DNA of 64,000 nucleotides from Symsagittifera roscoffensis (Eukaryota; Xenacoelomorpha; Acoela; Convolutidae), in contig NC_087062.1 in NCBI RefSeq assembly GCF_963678635.1, positions 12,876,670 through 12,940,669 of the forward strand. Reading direction: 5' to 3'. The position numbers were made by a program, and so were the translations under genes. Each line of letters opens with the position of its first letter. The first letter of the stretch is position 1. Below the pieces are notes generated by a model. That model was not told the origin of the DNA, did not search any database, and was given only the letters and a program-made list of their open reading frames with translations. Below are positions 22,270 to 33,300 of the stretch, in pieces.

Positions 22270-23125
22270 AAACAGAGTTTCAAAGAAAAAAGGATGCCCC
22301 TGAAGCTCTTCGAGTTTCTAGAACAATTAATAATTGATCCAAATTGAGAAAACTCGGTCAAAAGGTAATTTTTTTCACTGGGAAATCTGAAAAATAAATT
22401 CCACTTTCGAAACTAGAAGTCGATTACGTTTTTCTCGACTTTTTTAGTTTGACTGTTTGATTGTGGAGTTTGTTTTCTTTTACACAGAGGCGAAGTTGCA
22501 CTTCGCATAGACAAGCAAAAATAAGACCGAAAACGCTAGTGGAAAAAACTGAATGAATAAAACTTTAAGTATACAAAATTTTGCAAGTGACGCACGCCAA
22601 TTACGAGTCTACATAAGTGCCAAGCCAATTATGACGCATCAGCAATCAATTTGAAGAAAAAAAGTAATTTACCAATTTACATGCCTCAATTTAAAAGAGC
22701 GGACGCATGTTAACTAGTAAACAAAAAAGTTCTTTAAAAACATCCGACCCTGCCCAGGTTCGAACCCTATTATTTTGTTGCGGGTCACCTTTCCTAACTA
22801 TACGCTACAGATCCATGATACCTTGAAGCTCAATGGTTATTTCTAATATAATACTCAGTGTTAATATCCTTAGCATTGGATGTACTTAATAGCTGGTTAT
22901 TGATCAAAATGAACACTTTCAAAATGAACACTAATATTTGCGACTTAGGTTGGAAAACAAGAGATTTCATACTATCACACAAGTTTTGCTAATGTAAAGA
23001 AAGGAAATGCACTCAACTTAAAAATAAACTGAAAGTCAAACCCATAGAATTGAATTAGATCCTGAAAATTTTTTTTAAAAATCATCGCGACCTATATGGG
23101 AGTCTGAACTACGTTCATCGACTCT
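22270..23125 (+). repeat. Family D repeat split by a family C insertion
   Basis: Family D sequence (AAACTAGAAGTCGATTACG, GATTGTGGAGTTTG) runs to about 22477, is interrupted by family C (22478-22999), then resumes with ATCATCGCGACCTATAT and ACTACGTTCATCGACTCTTA to 23125. The break falls inside the conserved TTTGCCTTCCTTT stretch of other D copies, giving the relative order of events. Confidence 0.7.
22478..22999. mobile_element. Family C repeat, copy 2
   Basis: Starts TTACACAGAGGCGAAGTTGC (with hairpin GCGAAG-TTGCA-CTTCGC) and ends ACACAAGTTTTGCTAATGTA, a decayed form of the terminal hairpin. The middle holds the diverged minus-strand tRNA-like stretch with CAGGTTCGAACCC near 22750. Confidence 0.75.
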
Positions 23126-23344
23126 TAACAAGATTAATTGCATCAAGAGAAACCCTGAAAGTGGCGACGACTGCTCTTTAATGTCTAGGGAGATATGTTT
23201 AATTAAAAAAATACATAATGAAAATTTCAAAAAGAAATTGAAAACGGAAATTTAATTGAAAAAAAAAAAAGAATATATATATTTTTTGAAAAACGCCCGC
23301 ACGCTTTTAAAGTTAACAGTGATATATTAATCATATACTGGCGT

Positions 23345-23615
23345 TTGAAAAAATAGCATGCCTCAAGTCAATTTGGAACGATTCCTAAGCCGGATTAAAT
23401 TGCTGCGCAAAATTTATCGCGCATTTATTGCCCCAAATTAGCAACCTTTAAAACCAATAACTTAGAAAAAAAACACAGGGGAAGTATCTTTTTCAATTTG
23501 AGCTAAATTCAAATACTTTTCAGATAAAATGAAAACTTTTTGCTTAAAAATGTCTCGTTAAAAAGTCGATATTGGCATGGAGCATAAATATTCCGTCAAA
23601 ACAGACTCTTTTTAG
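23345..23615 (-). mobile_element. Family A element, inverted and truncated
   Basis: TTTGGAACGATTCCTAAGCC, TTATCGCGCATTTATTGCCC and GCATAAATATTCCGTCAAAA are the reverse complement of the interior and 5' portion of the 5655 copy. The GTTCCGACT terminus is lost. Lies 3' of MFS-2. Confidence 0.6.
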
Positions 23616-24148
23616 ATGAGTTTTCTGTACATTTTGGCTGTGTTTCAAATAATCTAAATGGTCTTTGGGTCAATTGTCTGGGCGCGATTAATGTTACAAT
23701 CTTAACAGTATTTTTCGGTTGAAATATTTGAAAAATTTATTCTGTCATTCATTGATTAATTAGATGATATTCACTCTTCCGACATAATGAAAAGGTAAAA
23801 TATTCCGTTATTAAACATTTTAATACACGCAGAAAAAAGTTTTCAAGTCGTTTAAATTTATAATTTTTGTTCAGGGAAACAGAAAAAGTCCAAGCTACAG
23901 GCTACTTGCTTGCTTTACAAGGGTTGATTCATAGGATGATCTCATTCATTTGAAAACTTAATTATTTTTTACGCTAGCAGCACCTCAAAATTCAGTTTGA
24001 TAACAAATATATCAAGACAAAATAAGTTCACAAAAAATAAATTTGAAAAATTAGGGTAAATAGAAAAAAGAGAGGCTGAAGGAAATACGATATACCATCT
24101 ATTTACAAATTACTTCAGAATTACACCTTGAACTACCAATGCCACAGT

Positions 24149-24354
24149 TCAATCTCTGTCTAAATTCTCTTCCTCCTCCAATAATACAGCTATGTCGTAA
24201 TACATCCGTCTATAGTTTCCAGATAGCACCAAGTAACCATTGCTGATCAGAGAGCCGACCAGAGAATAGCCGAACACTGCCAGAAAAGACTTTTCGAATC
24301 CGAAGTGAGGGTATATGATACCGCCAAACAAGACAGATCCCAAAATTCTGCCAG
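24149..24354 (-). CDS. MFS-2 exon 5 (helices 11-12, stop)
   Basis: Acceptor GTTTCAG|CTGGCAG. Encodes GRILGSVLFGGIIYPHFGF, a last helix and the tail NYRRMYY, EEEENLDRD, stop at 24149-24151. Confidence 0.86.
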
Positions 24355-27300
24355 CTGAAACAGCAAACAGTTCAAAGAGAGTGGCAAAAAGTTGGAAGAT
24401 AAAAAATTCATTAAAAAGATCAAATGACATACTTTCAAAACTTTTTACTTGCAACAGCTAGTGTATCAGAGAGAATTTATGTTTCAAGGACGCCCGAATA
24501 CTAAAATTCAATTGCAAAACTTGTTTAAAAACGACAGATTGCTGTTTGTTTTATATCGCTATATTATTTAGAAAAATGCAATTTATTAAAGACAAGCAAC
24601 GAAACCTTGATAGAGAAAAAGCTCCAAATCTTTAACTGTCTTTAAAAATGTCAAACTGACTAATTTGAAACTAATACACTAATTTGAAAAAAAAAATCGT
24701 TGAAATTTGTCCATTGGGATAAAAATGATATGGGATAAAAAGGTATGTGATACTTTTGTACGGAATTCTTCGCCCTGTCACCGCAATAGCCATTATAACA
24801 GCTTAAATAAAAACCATGCCACCAATAACCACATATTGATTTCTTCTAAGGTTCGCTAACATACCGCTAATTGTATGCGGTAATTTAAGACCATGCACCC
24901 GCACAGGAATGAGCACGGATAATGGTGGGCCTCGAACTTCCGGCCTTTCGATTGCAAACTGTTGGCTTTTCCACTTTCCATCATTTCTCTATGCCACTTC
25001 AACACATTACCTGCCAAAAAGAAGTTCATCCAGATTCCGATGACCAACTGGAGCTGGTCCTTGTTTTGTGGGGGGAACCCCAGAGACAGAGCCAGTTCAT
25101 GCAGTATGAAGAAGACTGGCACGAACACACCGGACAGAAACAGTCCAGTGAAAGCCAGCACGACCACTATGTAGTACTTGTGAAGTAGGAAAGGGAAGAT
25201 AGAAGGCAGATAGAACATAAGGTTCACTGGAACCAGAAGGCTCGAGCACCACACAAACGTATAACACGCAAACCCTGAAAAAGAAATGATTTTTATTGAG
25301 AGCGCCTATAGTTAAAGAAACCAATCAGACATAAAAATTGAAAAGCTGAGTTTGAAGGAAATATAATTTTTCATCACTGCCATCTAACCATTCATATCAT
25401 TACTATTGTTGGTTTTACATTCAAAAAATTTTAAAAACAGAAGAACGCTGCTTTTAGCAATTATTGAAGGTCTCCTTATGCTTTTTTACCGAGCTTTTCG
25501 GAAGACAAGATGTTACACAGCGGTCAAGCTGAGCTTCACAATACAACACAAGAAAATCGAAAAAAAAACGAAAATGTCGAAAAAACTAATCTATCATAAT
25601 GAATAAGGCTAGTTTTGAATTAAAAACTTGCCGAAACAATAAACTGTGAAATTAGAAGAATCGGAAGATAATTTACAAAGTGGCAACAAATACCTTGGCA
25701 GAAACCTTTCAAGTCGAAAAAAAATTCAACAAGATTTAAGACTTATGAAAAGTCCCCCTCGCCCTCAAAACACTCAAAAAACTTAATTTGCTTGGCAAAT
25801 CAAACAAAATGAGGCAAGTAAGCCGATATAAAATAGCACGAAACCTACTAAGCCCAAAAAAACAGGAAAATAGAAAAAAAGTTAGTTGAAAAAAATTGAG
25901 AAAAAATTGAAAAAAAAAAAAAAAATGAAAAAAGAAGTTATTAAGCCCCCTCGCCCTCGATACACAGACACGCACACAAAAACCCTCTTTTTCGCTTGTC
26001 GAAGTATGCAATACGAGGCCGATGAGCCGATGTAATATAGGCCAAAACCTATCAAGCCGAAACAAAAGGGAAAAAGGCGATAAAAGATTATCTTTCTATT
26101 AGGATGTTTGGCATTTTGAGCAATCCAGAGCTGAGCATAAAAAATATGTTTCCATTCAAAAGACTTGAATATAGGTCACTAAGCCAATAAAACATAGGCC
26201 GAAATCATTTGGGCAATGCAAAGTTTTTAATCGAAAAAAAATAAAAAGAAATATATACGATGTCAAGGTGAAAAAATTACAAACGAACAGCAGAGGTAAA
26301 CCAGAATTAAGCCAGCAGTTGTTAAAGTTGAATGATAAAGCAGTAGGAAAAGTGATGAAAATTTGTAAAGTTGTTCACGGGAAAAATTTCTGGTGACCGA
26401 TTACATAGCAAGTTTTAAACTAAATGTCCTTAAAGCTCTTTGAATTTCAGAAAAAACTTATCATTAACGCTTCATAAAAAATTAACTGAATTTGAGAAAA
26501 ATGGATTAATAGGTTTTACTCAAAACCAAATTTGAGCTTGAGCAAGTCCACTACGTTCATCGACTGTTAATTAAGAAAATCGAGTGCAAAATTTTTTCAA
26601 CATCAAATCAGGCGCCAAGGAGAACGTAATACGAAGATGAATAATGAATCATATTAAAACCCTTTCAATCGTGAGCCGCTGTCATGAACATTTCAAAAAG
26701 TTTATAAAAATTGAAAATTCTATTAAAACCTTTTCAATCATGATTCGTTTCGTTGTCATAAAAATTTCAAAAAGCACGAAAATTCCAGGAAAAGCGGCTG
26801 AAAATTCTTGTTTTGATAACTTTTTTGGCGTGAAGTGAGGAAGAAATAGTTGCACCCCTGTCGGGGTCACGAATCAAAGTTCTACAATTGTTCCAATATT
26901 ACTAGAGCTAAAAATGACCATCTGAACTACAAGTGACTAAATTGATTTTCATGGTTCGATCTATATCCTCCTTGTCCGAAAAAATGATTTCTCAATGATT
27001 TCATTTTTTTGTTTTATTAATCTTGCGATTAGCTTTTCTTTCGGCAACCTTAATTTCAATCAGCACAACCTCAACCACCGTCACTTCTTCTTAAAAGCAA
27101 AACAAATTATGAAAATTGCAAGAAAAAAATCGTCGGAACATTCTGTCATTATTGCCAGCTACCGTCTATTCATTTTTGGTTTTGACTTACACATGATGAA
27201 ACTAAAAGCCGATTTCTATGCGAGCTGTGCCAAAGTTTCCGATCGCAATTATTCTTCTTAAAAAAAGAACAAAAAAATCGTTTTCCTTGAAAATTATGTC

Positions 27301-30300
27301 ATTTTTTGAGACAGGACTAAAACAGCTAGCTTAGAAAAAACTAATAAAGGTTCATTAAAATGAATGAGAAAATGACTCTTAGATTTGAATTACTTTAACA
27401 AAACCAATTTTTCACACCGATTCCTTTCCTCTCTCAGTAGTCGCATTCGGGACACATAAGTATGAAAAAGAACTCTGATCGGCTCTTTTTCCTTTTCCTC
27501 CCCACCTGCAAATTGTTTCAAGTAAAATTTGTTGACCACATAGTCCGATTGTTAAGAAAATTTATATGAAGACTAATAAGGCCACGACAAACATATTTGG
27601 TCTTCATAATCAACCTCATAAAACCACTCGTTCCACTAAAAAATTGAAGCTCGTATAAGGTGGGGGGGGGGGGCGGGGGTTGGGGGGGTTAGCGAGAGAG
27701 AAAAAAGAGCTTTCTGATCCTCACTTAGAAGTGGAAAGAATATCGAATCGAATTTCTTAACAACAACAATAACTCTAAGTACTAACTGACCTTAATTGCG
27801 TAAAGGTGAGTTTTTTATTGTTATAAAACTTCACCTTTATCGGTTGCGTAGCCGACAAATTGAGCTGCAACGGCGTAGAGAGCGCCCAATGACAAGAAGT
27901 ACAGTCCAGCCGTATTTCCATCGACCTCAAAATGATCCTTCAAAAAGGGCGACATCGAAACATCAAGCAGTCCAAAGGGGACCCCAAATAGGGGCATAAC
28001 GAAACTGAATGCCCAAATTCCGGGTTGAGACATGAAAAAGACAACAGCTTGAACAGTACTAGTCGCTGCTGCGCTAGATGTGTGATTGCGGTTATTTTTA
28101 TTAGAGTTCGGCTGAAGTAGCGAAACATCTGTTGACATGGCGTCACTGTTATTTGAGTCGTGCAGGATTCTAAACCCAAAGCTTCGAAGTAAGTAATCTA
28201 AAATATTGATGCACAATAAATAAGACACAATTTTTCGCAACAGTAGTTAACTAACTCAACAAGGCGGATCTAGGATTTTCTCCACGGAGAGGATTTTCAA
28301 AAAACTTGTCAAGTCGATTTTTTTTTCAAATCGACTAAATTAAATTTCAGAAAACTCTTCCAAAACAAAAAACACCCTTTTTAGTCACAAATTTCTTCCT
28401 GCAGTCGAAGTGCTGTAGCCAAAAATAATTCTTTTGGGAACTTTTTGAAAAGTATTGACTAAAAAGCGCGCTTTTTCCAGCCAGCTTTTTCTATAAATTA
28501 ATTTCATTAAAAAGTACCAAAGATGCGACCATTTGTGAAAAATAGGCAACCAAAATTAAGGAAAGGGAAGGGACGGGCCCCTGCACCTCGCTTTGAGCCT
28601 GATTCATAAGTTCATAAGGCAAACTTTTTCTAGAAAATGTGCGTGACGCATTAAATACACAGAGGCGAAGCGGAGCTTCGCAACACTTGCGATGCAACAA
28701 AACCATCGCAGTACAAGATAGTGAAGAGAAAAAGACACGAAAGAAGACGATTTTTTTGGAAAATTAAGCTAAAAAAAAATTGAAAAAGTCAAAATTTCAC
28801 TCTTCTGTAACTAAATATAACCAAAAACAACCTTGGTGGAGTTCGCCTTCTTTTACCAAACGAAATGAACAAATGAAATGCAAAAATCAAAAGTCAAACT
28901 GCGAAAAATCAAATCTGAGAGTGATCAACCTTTACACTGAAGCCGAGCACCATTTGCGATACCACTTAAAAACAACACTGCAAAATGATAGTGCTTCATT
29001 GAATAAGTTAAAAAAGGAATAAAAAAAATGACTTCTGCAGTAATAGCACTAGGATGTTCACGAGAAGTTAGAGCTAAATTTTTTTTACTTCAGGTGAACT
29101 CTTAATTTTGAAGAAGAATTCGAAAAAAAATGAAACAAGATGAAAAACCATCTTTTCACACATGAGAGCAAGCCTCTGATTACAATTGGTCAATCAAAAA
29201 AAGAAATTGGACTTTAAAACACATCGAGCAAAGCGAGCTCGTCTCCGTCAGCTATTGAAAAGCTCAGTATCATAAAAAACTTTTCTGTTTGTCCGTTTAC
29301 TTGACGAAAAATCATCACCTGAAAGATACGTCAAATTCAAAAAACATAATACTTTTTTTTAAATGTATTCCTTCAACAACTGAGAAAGACCGATGAACAT
29401 AGTTCTAACATCCCGTTTGCAATTTTGACGGCATTCTTTTTTAAAAGGAAGAGGTGAAAAAAAGTTACTTTCACTAAACGATTTCGAGAGTTGTTCGACC
29501 TTCAATGAGTGAAGTGGAAAACCGAACTTCGAAAGTAGAACTACGAGATTGAAAAACTGAGAGTCAACATACATTTTTATTGTTTAAAAAAACAGCGAAC
29601 AGAGGGATGAATAAGAGTCTAAAAGATTAAGGAAACCGAAAAAAGTTTTCGAAAAAAATATATCAGATTGAAGCTCTTCGAAATTTAAGAACTACTGAAA
29701 ATTAGCACTTCTTAACTCTTCTGTTAGTATGAAAGCACTTTAACGCTTCTTCAGAAAAAAAAACGAAAACCATCATGACCTATATAGGTGAAAGTCGATT
29801 CGTTCTTTTACACTTTAAAACCCAAACACGTGTCCTTGTCACATACGGTAAAGATATCTGCTTACGCTTCATCGTCGCTGTCATATATCTGTGTCCTTTT
29901 GTTTTGCACTGTTGGAGCAGGAAGCGAAAAGATAACAAACATAGTCAAGAATAACTCGATTGCTCCCGAGTTAATGAATGGATACTTGTACCCCCCTAAT
30001 GAAAAAAGAAGGCTGCCCAAGGGGGGACCAATGGTCACGCCTAATCCAACGCCTGACTCGGCCAAAGAACTGACTCGGCCAGCGTATTTGGGAGCCAAAG
30101 AAGTTAACAAGGGGATTCCAGTTGACCAGATCAAGCCAGCTCCGATTCCAGTCAGTGTCCGACAGAGGAAACACATGGAGGCGAACCAATAGCCACCTGC
30201 AGCAAAAAAAAACAGGAAGTTAAAACTTTTCACTAATTTCCGCCAATTCCCTAAGTATTCTAATAATGCAATATTCCTAATCCTCCAACAGGGGAAAAAA

Positions 30301-33300
30301 GTTCATAGGCCTCCTGCAACAAAAAATGCTCCAAGTCCTGCAAAAAAATGATTAAATCTTTCGTTTTTCTAGCATTTTTAACAAATGCTTTATAGTTCGA
30401 ATCATGTTATCTTCCTAATTGTTGTGATAGTTTGTTTGCCTTTTTGCTGTGATAAACTTATTAAATAGAAAATGAAGATGACTGATGAAAATATGAACAC
30501 CACAAGACAAGACAAAGATCCTGAAGTAATGCCATGAGATTCCTTGATCTTTGCTCATTGCAAGTCCAAATACCAAGAGATCGTGCGCAGTGCTACGCTC
30601 ATGCGAAGAAAGATTATCTATCATTGAAACAATATCCGCCAAAATCAGGAAAACTATTAGTAGATCTCTGCAAAGCGCGATCCCTCGAATAATGATCGAA
30701 ATGTTCAAATTAGGTTACAACTGTTATGACCCAAAAGCTACAAACGGCATGTTCGAATGGAATAATCGTGACACAAGGAAAAATGACAAAAAAGTGATAA
30801 CGAAGAAGGCCAAATTCGAATTGTGGAAAAACTTTTTTACCATTATATCAGCTACAGATTGGAATATGTTGCAAGGAGAAGTAATTGACTCGAAGACCTT
30901 CAACGCTTTCAAGAACAACCTGGACAAATATCGGAAGAAAAGCGGAATTAATAAATTTATACGAAATAATCGAAAAGGAGTACATCATGAGCTGATCGAT
31001 AGAGGCGACAAAACGCCTAAAAGATCAGAAAAACAACTGAACTGAATAATTAAACAGCTAAATACGCAACTGAAGGATCTTGAAAAAATATTTAACCGAA
31101 GAGGCACCAGTGAGAATCAAAGAAAAAACTTAAATACTGTGAAAATGGGCCAAGGCTTATCTAAAGTACAATTGAAAGCGGAGCTTTTGGAGTCTTGCAA
31201 TCGAATAGATCACCTTACAGTCATTGGAATGAGTGAGTTAACGTAAAATAACACTAAAACAGAAACCCTGGAAAAACATTCAGAAAGACATATTACATAT
31301 TTATCGCCAACTTCAGCGAACAAGACATTTCAATGACTCACTGCCGGCCAACAAACCGCTAGACAACCGATTATTGTTATCTTTTCCGAACGCTTCGCAA
31401 AAATCGAAATAATGAGGAAAACTAGCTAAACAAGATAAGTTTAACCTTTAACAGTTTTTGAAGATATCAGCAGGCCCAGAACTATATTCATCAACATCAT
31501 GAGATCAGATGAGTGCTTTTCATTGACCTGGACCAAAAAAATGATATTTTTTATCTGGAAAATCGATAGAACACTTATTGAGTCGACGAAGTTATAAAAG
31601 AGGTAAATTCCTTACTTACACGTTAAATGATAATAAAACTCTGGTTTCAATGGTATTTTCGAAAAGTCTCCAACCTGAGCTTGATGATAAAAACTGGTGC
31701 TTCAATTTTAAGCAAATACTTTTCAATCCTTCTTTTCAATGTTCCTCCTAATGCCATGCGCTGGACTCGCAAAGGTAAAAAACCTTATAAAGAGCTTGAA
31801 ACCAGCCAGCTTTAGCACGGAATTGCTATCACAATCAAACTTTAACGAAGCCAAAACGCTTGATAATTAATAGCGTTTGACAACGGGTAGGCAAAATTAC
31901 TTTTACAAAAACTTGATATAAAACTAGAAAAACTATTTATATTCGGACTTCCGATAAATTAGCAGATTTTAAAACTGATATAAAAACAGCAATAAGCTCG
32001 CGCAGTTTTATTTGAATATAAGTACAGCTAAGGGATCTTAACTGATGGAACTAAAACCAACTACCGGTTAATGAAAAATCTCCAGCGTATATTAAACAGC
32101 GTATTCTCCGCACTTTGACAAATCAAAATTTTAAAACTTAAAGTAGTGAGCGTTTCTCCAATCGCTATCCGGCTAAATTGATCATAAAATTCGATATTCA
32201 AGATGTCATTCCACTTTAAAAAAGTTTGAGACATGTCTTCTGTTCTAACGATTCGATACAAAATGTTTAACACTTAATTAATTTATCTAAACGCATCTTC
32301 TGTGAAGAAAATTTGTAATTTTCACCAGAAAAAAATGCACACCTTCGAATAACTGTTCATAATAAACTGAAATTTGCCGATCAGGATGCAGAAGTTATCG
32401 AATATAGGTAAGCACAGAGTTGTTGTTTCAAAAATGAAGCATTATGCACCAAAGGCATTTTAAAAAACTCATTCAATTGATACAATTATAAAAAAAATTA
32501 GGATGCAAATAGGTCTGCTGTTTTACGGATGCACTAAATATTCCACCCTTATTTCTATTTTAATAACCCAATTACTTCCGTCTTGATTCACTTAAAGCGC
32601 AATATTAACAGCGTTTCCGGAAACTTTATTGAAAAAAAAGTTAATGATTTATGAGCTGTATGTATACGACCTTCTAAAATTTTCCATGCGTTCTGAGAAA
32701 ACTTGCATTCAACAAAACTTTTAATTTTCATGTTTATGCTGTTCAAAAACCCATAGTAAACTAGAAGATCAAACAGAATACTATAAAGAAAACTTTTCGC
32801 GTAAATCAGCAAAACCATGTTGCTTGCAAAATAATGGTTCGATCCTTAGAAAACTACTTGTGAAAATCTTTTCCTACCACCGAATCTTTCGTCTATGACA
32901 AAAAAGTGCCGGTTGTTCAAAAATGGAAAGAAAACTATGTTACGGATAATATTGATACTACCCCCTTTTATTTTTCAAAGTTAGTAATCGCTTGCCGGGT
33001 TTTAACAATCCAATCTCAGTGAATGGATGCAATCAGATCCTTATTATAATCATTTTGCCTTACAATTTGACCTCTTAAGCTTCGGTAAATTTCGAGAGAT
33101 CCACGTTTTAATGACTACTCAGAAAATTTTCTTTTTGTAAAGAAAAAAGATCCTGAGACGGCTGCTGAAAAGCTATCAGACCACTAATATATGCTTGAAA
33201 TTCAGACCAAAACTTGATCTCTCGGATGTTGCTAGTTTTCGAGAGACCAACGATTTTATGACTTTTCAGAAAAAGTTTCCTTTTAAAAACTCTTCAAAAA

